A DNA stretch of 24,392 bases from JAZDCJ01 sp036311985 (GCF_036311985.1 NZ_JAZDCJ010000048.1), one strand, 5' to 3'. Counted from the stretch's first letter, positions 8,776 to 14,870 are shown. Numbers and translations are program-made. Notes: generated by a model not told the origin, from the letters alone.

Positions 8776-9135
8776 TCAGGCGGCCCGGTGATGGTGCTCG
8801 CGGTACCCCTCCATGCTCGGCTTGAGGGCGAGCCCGGTGGCCACGAGGGCCACGCCGCCGGCGATCCAGGCCGTCATGGCGGGCATCATGGCGGAGGCGA
8901 ATCCGCCCATCCACGGGGCGGCGACCAGGGCCAGGGCGATCACGGCTTGTGCCCACTCGATGCCCGGCATCGCCACGGAGGCCAGGTTCGCGACGCCCGC
9001 GACGACCAGCAGGATGCCGATGGTCATCAGGAGGCCGCGGGAGGCCCCGGCGGGTTCCATCCACAGCACGGACAACGCGGCGTAGAGCCCGCAGGCCACG
9101 ACCACCCAGTCCTGCCAACGCGTCCACTTCTTCAT
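8776..9135 (-). CDS. SPW-repeat-like small membrane protein, 119 aa
   Basis: Four hydrophobic segments are visible (about residues 10-27, 34-54, 61-80 and 86-105). The sequence has two repeats, each opening with a Trp-containing amphipathic start (WQDWVVVACGLYAAL and IEWAQAVIALAL) and each ending near a Trp (SVLW and APW). This matches the two-copy layout of the SPW repeat family, whose function is not known. The C-terminus is His-rich (EHHHRAA). The ATG at 9135 has GAGGAG about 11 nt upstream on the minus strand. It stands alone, convergent with purU and divergent from the gene starting at 9297. Family assignment is by pattern only. Confidence 0.75.
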   Translation of the reverse strand: MKKWTRWQDWVVVACGLYAALSVLWMEPAGASRGLLMTIGILLVVAGVANLASVAMPGIEWAQAVIALALVAAPWMGGFASAMMPAMTAWIAGGVALVATGLALKPSMEGYREHHHRAA

Positions 9136-9162
9136 GGGTTGTGCAACTCCTCGCTGCTGACC

Positions 9163-9193
9163 GCCGTTCCGCGGCGGCCGGAGGCGGAACGGC
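9163..9193. repeat. Perfect 10-bp inverted repeat between divergent genes
   Basis: GCCGTTCCGC at 9163-9172 is repeated as its exact complement at 9184-9193, with an 11-base spacer that itself contains the palindrome CGGCCG. It lies upstream of the ribosome binding site of the SPW-like gene (minus strand), so it could be an operator or a leader hairpin. No family of regulator can be named from it. Confidence 0.6.
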
Positions 9194-9296
9194 AGTCCCG
9201 CCGTGCCTTCAGGGTGGATCCGCGGCCACGGGCTGTCCAGAGGGCGGCCCTACAACTCCTGCGCCCGGAAATGGTGCCGGAGGCTACGATGGCCCG

Positions 9297-9779
9297 ATGA
9301 CACCGGAACCCTCCCACGACCCGGGGAAGCCCTCGGCTCCGACACCCGCGACGCGTGCGTCCGCGGAACGCCGGATGGCCGTCCCGGCGTGGATCGTCGT
9401 CTCGCTGGCCCTCGTCGTGGCCGCCGTCTTCGCGTTCCGCCCCGCGTTGGGCCCCTGGCGGTCCCTGGGCACGGTGGCCGTGATGCTGCTGCTCGTCGGG
9501 GCGGCCGTCGTCTTCACCCGCCGGCAGTCGCGCCTCATGGACCGGCACGGGCTGGCCACCGCCGCCGGACGCCCGGCCGGGCCCTACCACTGGTGGGCGG
9601 GGCTCGCGTTTGTCCTGCTGGTCCCCTTCAGCGTGCTCTTCGACCCCTCGGACCTGGCGGGGATGTCCGTGAAGTTCGTGGTGCTCGGGGCGGGGCTGTG
9701 CCGCGCCTGCCTGAAGGCCGACCGGGCGTGGATCCGCTCGGCCTGGGACCAGGCCACGGGTCCGGCCGCGCGCGGCTAG
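9297..9779 (+). CDS. Unrecognised membrane protein, 160 aa
   Basis: I do not recognise a family. Residues 1-25 are a Pro/Ser/Thr-rich cytoplasmic-type tail with Arg residues (RASAERR). Three clear hydrophobic segments follow: about 30-48 (WIVVSLALVVAAVFAF), 55-73 (VAVMLLLVGAAVVF) and 97-113 (WWAGLAFVLLVPFSVLF), with a possible weaker fourth at 122-135. The C-terminus is basic (RACLKADRAWIRSAWDQ). The start is ATG 9297. TACGAT at 9285-9290 ends 6 nt before it, as in leaderless actinomycete mRNAs. A GGAGG at 9279-9283 is too far away (13 nt) for this start but well placed for the tiny frame ATG-GCC-CGA-TGA at 9289-9300. Its stop overlaps the stop of the minus-strand neighbour in a CTAG palindrome. 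Confidence 0.75.
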   Translation: MTPEPSHDPGKPSAPTPATRASAERRMAVPAWIVVSLALVVAAVFAFRPALGPWRSLGTVAVMLLLVGAAVVFTRRQSRLMDRHGLATAAGRPAGPYHWWAGLAFVLLVPFSVLFDPSDLAGMSVKFVVLGAGLCRACLKADRAWIRSAWDQATGPAARG

Positions 9780-10069
9780 CGGCGCACGGCGGCCGGGCGG
9801 AGGACCGCCCCCGGGTCCTCGGCCCCGAAGCGCAGCAGGCCGTACTCCGCCGGCCACTCCGCCCCGCCGCGCAGGGCCTCCCACGCGAGCCCGGCCCCGG
9901 CGTCGTCCTCCGCTCCTGCGAGGTCGAGCGCGGGGACGAGCTCCTCGAAGCGGGCGCGCAGCGCCGCGAACGGCAGGGACGAGACGACGACGATGCGCCG
10001 GCTCGTCCGCTCCTGTTCCGCCACGGAGGGACCGTGCCCCCGGCCGCCCGGCGGTGCCTCGGCGGGCAC
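9776..10069 (-). CDS. Short DUF302-like hypothetical protein, 97 aa, possibly truncated
   Basis: The segment RIVVVSSLPFAALRARFEEL followed by VPALD, and the later EYGLLRFGAEDPGAVLR, resemble the N-terminal half of DUF302-type proteins (no known reaction). The match is by memory of the family pattern and is not certain. The frame is short for that family (usually about 130-170 residues) and ends in PAAVRR, so a C-terminal truncation is possible. The start GTG at 10069 is two codons after an in-frame stop and has no Shine-Dalgarno site; a later GTG at codon 16 is an alternative. It lies 29 nt downstream of the XRE-cupin gene on the same strand and could be co-transcribed with it. Its stop codon overlaps that of the + strand neighbour. 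Confidence 0.5.
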   Translation of the reverse strand: MPAEAPPGGRGHGPSVAEQERTSRRIVVVSSLPFAALRARFEELVPALDLAGAEDDAGAGLAWEALRGGAEWPAEYGLLRFGAEDPGAVLRPAAVRR

Positions 10070-10098
10070 GGCTCAGCGGCCCGAGCGCTGCGGGGCGC

Positions 10099-10674
10099 TC
10101 ACCTCGAGGCCGCCGGGACGAGCGTCCACAGGACCACCGCCTCCTCGTCGGTCGGATTGATCCACGTATGCGGCTCGCGCCCGGGGAACGTCACCGAGTC
10201 GCCGGCCTCGAGCTCGAAGCGGTCGTTGGAGAAGATGATGATGAAGCGCCCGGAGACGACGTGGAGGACCTCGGCCTCGCAGTCCACGGAGTACAGCTCG
10301 GATTCCCCCGCCCCGCGGGGCTCGATCACGGCACGGATGACCTGCAGGCGGCGCTCGGAGCGAGCGGTGAGGAGGCGTTCCTCGATGCCGCTGCCGCCGA
10401 GCGAAACCCGGGGCGCCTCCGCGAGGCGGACGAGGTGGGTCTCGGGCTGGGCGAAGAGCTCGCCGACCGAGACGGAGAGCACTTGGCACAGCGTCACGAG
10501 CGAGGCGACCGACGGCGAGGTCAGGTCGCGCTCGACGCGGGACAGGAAGCCCTTGGTCAGCCCCGTCGACGCCGCGACCTGCTCGATCGTCATCCGCTGC
10601 GCATGGCGGGCCGCCCGGATGCGCGAGCCGATCGCGATCGGCGCGTTGCTGGGCTCAACGGGCAGGGCCTTCAT
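10099..10674 (-). CDS. XRE-family regulator with C-terminal cupin domain, 191 aa
   Basis: Transcription factor with an N-terminal helix-turn-helix of the HTH_3 type (about residues 15-70; TIEQVAASTGLTKGFLSRVERD contains the recognition helix) and a small cupin domain (about 110-187; HVVSGRFIIIFSND, LEAGDSVTFPGREPHTW) that probably senses a small ligand. Regulators of this layout often control a neighbouring transporter or amine/amino-acid catabolic gene. Here it is divergent from the sodium symporter at 10832, which it probably regulates; that is inference from position. The ATG at 10674 is preceded by GGAGG (10683-10687) at 8 nt. A weak minus-strand promoter candidate is TTCGAG-N17-TAAGCT within 10721-10749, overlapping the symporter promoter. 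Confidence 0.92.
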   Translation of the reverse strand: MKALPVEPSNAPIAIGSRIRAARHAQRMTIEQVAASTGLTKGFLSRVERDLTSPSVASLVTLCQVLSVSVGELFAQPETHLVRLAEAPRVSLGGSGIEERLLTARSERRLQVIRAVIEPRGAGESELYSVDCEAEVLHVVSGRFIIIFSNDRFELEAGDSVTFPGREPHTWINPTDEEAVVLWTLVPAASR

Positions 10675-10732
10675 GGGCAGCGCCTCCGGCGGGTCGGACG
10701 GGTCTTCGGGGATGAAAGACAGCTTAGGACAA

Positions 10733-10766
10733 TTGACCTGTAACTCGAATCACACTAGCCTGTGTG
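10733..10766 (+). promoter_or_regulatory. Promoter of the sodium symporter gene with overlapping inverted repeat
   Basis: TTGACC (10733-10738) and TAGCCT (10756-10761) are separated by exactly 17 nt, a good sigma-70-type promoter. The -10 hexamer is framed by CACAC (10751-10755) and GTGTG (10762-10766), an inverted repeat centred on the -10, so a bound protein there would block polymerase. The expected transcription start is near 10768. Confidence 0.6.
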
Positions 10767-10774
10767 GCAACAGT

Positions 10775-10794
10775 TGTTTACCAGTGGTGAAACA
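10775..10794. promoter_or_regulatory. Imperfect inverted repeat in the symporter leader
   Basis: TGTTTACC (10775-10782) pairs with GGTGAAACA (10786-10794) around a 3-nt centre with one bulged base. It starts about 7 nt after the predicted transcription start, so it may be an operator for the divergent XRE-cupin regulator or a leader hairpin. Confidence 0.4.
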
Positions 10795-10831
10795 GCTCAC
10801 ACCGTTCCCCTCTCGAGAAGACACCCTCCCC

Positions 10832-12370
10832 ATGGAAATCATCAACATCGCGATCGTCGTCGCCTACCTCGCCGCCATGCTGGCCTTCGGCTGGTGGGGG
10901 AAGTCGCGCACCAAGAACTCGAGCGACTACCTCGTCGCGGGCCGCCGGCTCGGCCCCATGCTCTACACCGGCACCATGGCCGCCGTCGTCCTCGGCGGCG
11001 CCTCCACCGTCGGCGGCGTGGGCCTGGGCTACCAGCACGGTATCTCCGGCGCCTGGCTCGTCATCGCCATCGGCGTGGGCGTCATGCTCCTCAGCCTCGC
11101 CTTCGCGCCCGTCCTTCAGCGCCTGAAGATCTTCACGGTCTCCCAGATGCTCACGCTGCGTTACGGCAACCACAACGCCACCAACGCCTCCGGCGTCGTC
11201 ATGCTCGCCTACACTCTGATGCTCTGCGCCACCTCCACGGGCGCGTACGCCACGATCTTCATCGTCCTCTTCGGCTGGGAGCGCGAGGCCTCCATCGCCG
11301 TCGGCGGAGCGATCGTGCTCGTCTACTCCACGATCGGCGGCATGTGGTCCATCACGCTCGCCGACCAGGTCCAGTTCGTCATCAAGACCGTCGGCGTCTT
11401 CGCCCTCATGCTCCCCTTCACGATCGCCGCGGCCGGCGGCTTCGGCGGTCTGTCCGGCGGAATCGAGGAGCGCGCCCGCCAGGCCTTCTTCAGCTGGGAC
11501 GGCATCGGAGTCCAGACCATCATCACGTTCTTCGTGGTCTACACCCTGGGCCTGCTGATCGGCCAGGACATCTGGCAGCGCGTCTTCACCGCCCGCACAC
11601 CGCGCGTGGCCCGCTGGGGCGGCGCCACGGCAGGTTTCTACTGCGTGCTCTACGGCATCGCCGGCGCCGTGATCGGCATGGCAGCCCGCGTGGCACTGCC
11701 CGAGATCGACCTCACCCAGGGCGGCAAGGACGTCGTCTACGCGGAAGTGGCCATGAACCTCCTGCCCGTCGCCGTCGGCGGCATCGTCCTGGCCGCGGCC
11801 GTCGCCGCCATGATGTCCACGGCCTCCGGCGCGCTCATCGCCGCCGCGACGGTGGCCCGCACCGACGTCACTCCGTTCGTCGCCGGCTGGTTCGGCAAGA
11901 AGATCGAGGTCAACTCGGGCACCAACCCCGAGCACGACGTCCGCGCCAACCGCTGGTGGGTCCTGGGCCTCGGCGTCGTCACGATTCTCCTGGCCATCAT
12001 GGTCAAGGACGTCGTCGCGGCCCTGACCATCGCCTACGACATCCTCGTCGGCGGCCTCCTCGTGGCGATCCTCGGCGGCCTGCTCTGGAAGCGCGGCAAC
12101 GGCACGGGCGCCGCCTGGTCGATGGCCGCGGGCACGCTCTTCACGCTGGGGACCATGATCATCCTGGAGATCCAGGGCGACGCTCCCTACGACGGCGTCT
12201 ACGCGAACGAGCCGATCTACGTCGGCCTCGCCGCCTCCATCGTGGTCTACGTCGCCGTGAGCCTCGCGACCCCGGCCACGAGCCGGGACGTGACCGCGGC
12301 CTGGGAGGACCGCGTCGCCGGGCGCGTTCAGACCGAGGGCGTGTCCCTCGAGGAGACCGCCGCCCGCTGA
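10832..12370 (+). CDS. Sodium:solute symporter (SSS family), 512 aa
   Basis: Sodium-coupled uptake protein of the SSS family (TC 2.A.21) with the LeuT-type fold and about 13 membrane segments. Signs are the start MEIINIAIVVAYLAAMLAFG, the NSSDYLVAGRRLG loop, the glycine-rich LGGASTVGGVGLGYQ segment after it, and the AAMMSTASGALIAAATV helix. In that helix, S329, T330 and S332 sit where the family binds Na+. The C-terminal tail (about 480-512) is hydrophilic. The substrate cannot be read from the sequence; proline, pantothenate, urea, allantoin and sugar carriers share this fold. Divergent pairing with an XRE-cupin regulator favours an amine or amino-acid-like substrate, but that is inference. 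The ATG at 10832 has only a weak GAGAAG upstream. A strong hairpin ends the unit at 12450. Confidence 0.92.
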   Translation: MEIINIAIVVAYLAAMLAFGWWGKSRTKNSSDYLVAGRRLGPMLYTGTMAAVVLGGASTVGGVGLGYQHGISGAWLVIAIGVGVMLLSLAFAPVLQRLKIFTVSQMLTLRYGNHNATNASGVVMLAYTLMLCATSTGAYATIFIVLFGWEREASIAVGGAIVLVYSTIGGMWSITLADQVQFVIKTVGVFALMLPFTIAAAGGFGGLSGGIEERARQAFFSWDGIGVQTIITFFVVYTLGLLIGQDIWQRVFTARTPRVARWGGATAGFYCVLYGIAGAVIGMAARVALPEIDLTQGGKDVVYAEVAMNLLPVAVGGIVLAAAVAAMMSTASGALIAAATVARTDVTPFVAGWFGKKIEVNSGTNPEHDVRANRWWVLGLGVVTILLAIMVKDVVAALTIAYDILVGGLLVAILGGLLWKRGNGTGAAWSMAAGTLFTLGTMIILEIQGDAPYDGVYANEPIYVGLAASIVVYVAVSLATPATSRDVTAAWEDRVAGRVQTEGVSLEETAAR

Positions 12371-12449
12371 CCCGGCCCCGCGCGCCGGCCCCACTGATCC
12401 GGCCCCGGCCGCCCGGCCGACGCCCGGGCGCCCCGGTCCGTCACGCTCC

Positions 12450-12484
12450 GTAACCCCGTTCCCGCACCGCGGGGGCGGGGTTAC
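12450..12484 (+). terminator. Strong hairpin terminator after the sodium symporter gene
   Basis: GTAACCCCG pairs with CGGGGTTAC (9 bp), continued inward by two T-G wobble pairs and CCCGC/GCGGG around an ACC loop, giving a 16-pair stem. It lies 80 nt after the symporter stop. The 79 nt between are GC-rich with no gene seen. Confidence 0.75.
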
Positions 12485-12489
12485 GCTGT

Positions 12490-12501
12490 GTGAAGCTTCA
12501 C
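12490..12501. repeat. 12-bp perfect palindrome GTGAAGCTTCAC
   Basis: A perfect palindrome in the gap between the symporter terminator and the hypothetical gene at 12618. Its position upstream of that gene fits an operator, but no regulator is encoded next to it. Confidence 0.4.
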
Positions 12502-12617
12502 GAGACGCGGCGCCAAGCTCCGACTGGCCGCGCACCAACCCCAGGTTCATGGGTGGTTCGGATGAGGAAGCGGCCCGCGCCGGCCGGCACGGGCAAGAGT
12601 CCAGCGAAAGGCCCGCC

Positions 12618-12905
12618 GTGGCGTCCAGCCCGATCCCCGTCCTGCCGATCCTGGACACGGAGCTCGGCACCGTGACGCTCTACGTCGCCGGAGAACGGTA
12701 CCGGTACCTCGCCGAGGACCCCCACGCCCTGGAACGCGCCCTGGCCAACGCCTGCGCCGCGCCGCGCTGGGACCGCGGCGCCCTCCGGCTCGTCGTCCGG
12801 ACCGCCGCGGCCGGGAAGCGCCGCGGCGTTCCGGCCACGTTCACCCTCACGGAACCGCCGTCGTCGGAGCAGTGCGGACGCCACACGCGTATACTGGTCG
12901 GCTGA
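12618..12905 (+). CDS. Hypothetical protein, 95 aa
   Basis: I do not recognise a family. Starting at GTG 12618 (GAAAGG about 6 nt upstream), the product opens MASSPIPVLPILDTELGTVT. It then has an ELGTVTLYVAGERYRYLAED segment likely to form a beta hairpin, an alanine-rich helix (ALERALANACAAP), a strand (GALRLVVRTAA) and a polar tail ending TRILVG. No signal peptide or membrane segment is seen. An in-frame ATG at 12549 would add 23 polar residues but has a poorer ribosome binding site. The stop codon (12903-12905) lies inside the first helix of the downstream riboswitch, and the riboswitch promoter lies in its last codons. Codon bias is like that of the neighbours, so I think it is real, but this is uncertain. 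Confidence 0.55.
   Translation: MASSPIPVLPILDTELGTVTLYVAGERYRYLAEDPHALERALANACAAPRWDRGALRLVVRTAAAGKRRGVPATFTLTEPPSSEQCGRHTRILVG
12890..12895 (+). promoter_or_regulatory. -10 element of the riboswitch transcript
   Basis: TATACT is a near-consensus -10 hexamer ending 5 nt before the first base of the riboswitch P1 helix, which puts the transcription start at about 12901-12903. No convincing -35 is seen 16-18 nt upstream. Confidence 0.55.
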
Positions 12906-13036
12906 AGGGGAGTAGTTCCAGCCCCTCCCCCGCCACGGCGGGCGGAGGAGGCAGCGGACTTGTCGACATACTGGCCACGATGAGCGTGGCCCGGCAATCC
13001 ACCCGGACCACGGTCCGGGCGAGCGAGACCTTCGGC
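12901..13036 (+). promoter_or_regulatory. yybP-ykoY family manganese riboswitch (aptamer)
   Basis: The two invariant pieces of the yybP-ykoY aptamer are present: GGGGAGTAG at 12907-12915 and GCGAGACCTT at 13023-13032. The closing helix P1 forms between GCTGAAGG (12901-12908) and CCTTCGGC (13029-13036), eight pairs with one T-G wobble. Inside are three strong hairpins: 12924-12948 (CCTCC/GGAGG and CCCGCC/GGCGGG), 12973-12991 (GGCCACG/CGTGGCC) and 13002-13019 (CCCGGACC/GGTCCGGG). This RNA class senses Mn2+ and turns on Mn export or tolerance genes, which fits the VIT1-type transporter gene 90 nt downstream. Class assignment rests on motif recognition, not a covariance search. Confidence 0.85.
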
Positions 13037-13125
13037 CCGCCGGTGGCGGTCCGAGGTTCGCCGTACCCAGATCCTCGACCGTCGCCCCCAGGCTCCGCCT
13101 GGGCCGACCGACCGAACGAGGATCC
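13037..13125 (+). promoter_or_regulatory. Riboswitch expression platform with SD-sequestering helix
   Basis: CGAGGATC (13117-13124), containing the GAGGA ribosome binding site, is exactly complementary to GATCCTCG (13070-13077). This encloses a hairpin CCCAGGC/GCCTGGG (13087-13103). The same GATCCTCG segment can instead pair with GAGG and GGTC at 13048-13056 (bulged), which would free the ribosome site. A short hairpin CCGCC/GGCGG (13037-13049) separates it from P1. No T-tract follows any hairpin, so control of translation is more likely than termination. Confidence 0.6.
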
Positions 13126-14286
13126 ATGCCCATCCCCGAACAGCGCGGCTTCGAACCGCGCGACACCGTACCCCACGGCCCCGCCCCGACCGCCGTCCAC
13201 CGCACTCCGTCCCACCGCGACATCCGCCGCTGGCGCAAGTACCTCGCCGACGAGCGGGCCGAGGGCGCCGTCTACCGCGAGCTCGCGGCCAACCGCGAGG
13301 GCGAGGAGCGGGAGATCCTCCTGGGCCTGGCCGAGGCCGAGCTCCGCCACGAACGCCACTGGGCGGCCCTGCTCGGCGAGCACGCCGACAAGCGCACACG
13401 CCCCTCGCTGCACCGGATCGTGCTGCGCTTCCTCGCCCGCCACGTCGGCTCCGTGTTCATCCTCGCGCTGGCCCAGCGCGCCGAGGGCAACTCACCGTAC
13501 GCCGACGACCGCGACGCGACGCGCCAGATGGCCGCCGACGAGGCCGTGCACGAGGAGGTCGTCCGCGGCCTCGCGACGCGCGGAAGGCACCGGCTCTCCG
13601 GCAACTTCCGGGCCGCCGTCTTCGGCGCCAACGACGGCCTGGTCTCCAACCTGGCCCTCGTCATGGGCATCGGCGCGACCGGCGTCTCCAGCGCCCTCGT
13701 GCTCTTCTCCGGCATCGCCGGGCTCCTGGCGGGGGCGCTGTCGATGGCCGCCGGCGAGTTCGTGTCCGTGCGCTCGCAGCGCGAGCTCATGGAGGCCGCC
13801 CGCCCGACCCAGGTCACGCTCTCCGCCGCGCCGGACCTGGACCTGGACGCCAACGAGCTCGTCCTCGTCTACAAGGCCCGCGGCATGAGCGCCGAGGCGG
13901 CCGAGCACCGGGCGGCCGAACGCATGGGCTACTTCTCCTGCGATTGCGATCCGTCGTTGTCCCTGCAGCCGGAGAGGGCCGCCGAGGAGGAGGACGAGCC
14001 GGACACGATCGGTTCCGCGCTCGGGGCGGCCGCCGCGAGCTTCTGCTTCTTCGCCTCGGGCGCGCTGATCCCGATCATCCCGTACCTCCTGGGCCTGACC
14101 GGCCTCGCCGCCGTCGCGGTCTCGGTCGTGCTCGTCGGGGCCGCGCTCATGGGCACGGGCGGCGTCGTCGGCCTGCTCTCCGGCGCATCGCCGGCCAAGC
14201 GGGGGCTGCGCCAGCTGGCGATCGGGCTCGGCGCGGCGGCCGTGACCTACCTGCTGGGCCTCGCCTTCGGCACCACGGTCGCCTAG
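13126..14286 (+). CDS. Ferritin-like/VIT1 fusion metal transporter, 386 aa
   Basis: Membrane exporter or sequestration protein for Mn2+/Fe2+ of the CCC1/VIT1 family with an N-terminal ferritin-like (erythrin, MbfA-type) domain. The cytoplasmic helical domain (about 30-155) carries two ExxH motifs, ELRH (E72, H75) and EAVH (E139, H142), plus E43, E46 and Y50, which suit a di-metal site. The membrane domain starts with FGANDGLVSNLALVMG (166-181), then SMAAGEFVSVRSQREL, a hydrophilic metal-binding-type loop (about 220-285), and three more hydrophobic segments to the end. Known relatives (MbfA) export iron. Here the gene follows a manganese-class riboswitch, so manganese is the more likely signal and perhaps the substrate. 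The ATG at 13126 is 3-4 nt from GAGGA, a tight spacing. It is convergent with the SRPBCC gene. Confidence 0.93.
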   Translation: MPIPEQRGFEPRDTVPHGPAPTAVHRTPSHRDIRRWRKYLADERAEGAVYRELAANREGEEREILLGLAEAELRHERHWAALLGEHADKRTRPSLHRIVLRFLARHVGSVFILALAQRAEGNSPYADDRDATRQMAADEAVHEEVVRGLATRGRHRLSGNFRAAVFGANDGLVSNLALVMGIGATGVSSALVLFSGIAGLLAGALSMAAGEFVSVRSQRELMEAARPTQVTLSAAPDLDLDANELVLVYKARGMSAEAAEHRAAERMGYFSCDCDPSLSLQPERAAEEEDEPDTIGSALGAAAASFCFFASGALIPIIPYLLGLTGLAAVAVSVVLVGAALMGTGGVVGLLSGASPAKRGLRQLAIGLGAAAVTYLLGLAFGTTVA

Positions 14287-14329
14287 GCCCAGGACGACGC
14301 CGGGGCCCCGACCCCGTGCCCGGGCGGGC

Positions 14330-14812
14330 TCAGGCTCCCGGGGAGGATCCGGCGTCGTCCGCGTCCCCGCGCCCGTCGGCGAAGTGGGCTGCCAGGCGCT
14401 CGAGGGTGCGCTCCATATTGCGCGGCGTCGTCCGGGTGAAGCCGAACACCCGCAGCAGCCACTTGTGCTTGAGACGGGAGGCGTCCCAGGTCTCGCGGAC
14501 CAGGGTCCCGCCCTCGGCGGGCTCGAGCTCGTAGCGCCAGCGGTGCCCGCTGAAGTGGCGCCAGGCGATGAGCCGGCCCTCCTCGAACTCCACGACGCGG
14601 TTGCTGATCCGGTACGGGACGCCGAGGCGCATGTCCATGCCGAACTCGGCTCCGGGCCCGAGCCGCTCCGGCGCCCCGCCGCGCGTGGCCCGGACCGTCC
14701 CGGAGCCGTCGATCACGGGATGCATCGCGGGATCGGCCAGAAGCCCGAAGACCGCGGCGGGCGGGGCGGGAACGAGGCGCCGCCGGGTGACGTGGAAGGG
14801 GGAATCGCTCAT
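14330..14812 (-). CDS. SRPBCC (START-like) family protein, 160 aa
   Basis: Small soluble protein with the helix-grip fold that binds hydrophobic ligands. Its start VTRRRLVPAPPAAVFGLLADPAMHP is the classic opening of polyketide-cyclase/dehydrase-like SRPBCC proteins. It is followed by alternating strands (RISNRVVEFEEGRLIAWRHF, WRYELEP, GGTLVRETWD) and a long C-terminal helix (TPRNMERTLERLAAHFA). The ligand is unknown. The tail after residue 148 is polar and probably disordered. No Shine-Dalgarno site precedes the ATG at 14812. Instead TAGGCT lies exactly 6 nt upstream on the minus strand, so the mRNA may be leaderless. The iolG terminator lies upstream of it, making it a separate unit. Confidence 0.88.
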   Translation of the reverse strand: MSDSPFHVTRRRLVPAPPAAVFGLLADPAMHPVIDGSGTVRATRGGAPERLGPGAEFGMDMRLGVPYRISNRVVEFEEGRLIAWRHFSGHRWRYELEPAEGGTLVRETWDASRLKHKWLLRVFGFTRTTPRNMERTLERLAAHFADGRGDADDAGSSPGA

Positions 14813-14844
14813 GAACCGAGCCTAGCCACCAGACCGGCCCCCGC

Positions 14845-14870
14845 GTCCGCCATCGCTTCGCGTGGCGGAC
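14845..14870 (-). terminator. Hairpin terminator after the inositol operon
   Basis: GTCCGCCA (14845-14852) and TGGCGGAC (14863-14870) form a perfect 8-bp stem, extended inward by CGC/GCG after a one-base bulge. On the minus strand it follows the iolG stop by 7 nt and precedes the SRPBCC start. Confidence 0.75.

Noticed and set aside
9203..10831. An in-frame extension of about 540 codons upstream of the symporter start
   Set aside because: It crosses the unknown membrane gene, the XRE-cupin gene and the symporter promoter. The SSS family begins at or near the ATG at 10832.
10778..12670. A 630-codon minus-strand frame opposite the sodium symporter
   Set aside because: It is an antisense shadow: Asp/Gly/His-rich low complexity, no ribosome site, and it runs through the terminator hairpin at 12450.
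14287..14329. Terminator between the VIT1-type gene and the SRPBCC gene
   Set aside because: Short palindromes such as CGGGGCCCCG are present but lack a loop. Only a 5-bp stem can be drawn, too weak to call in sequence this GC-rich.
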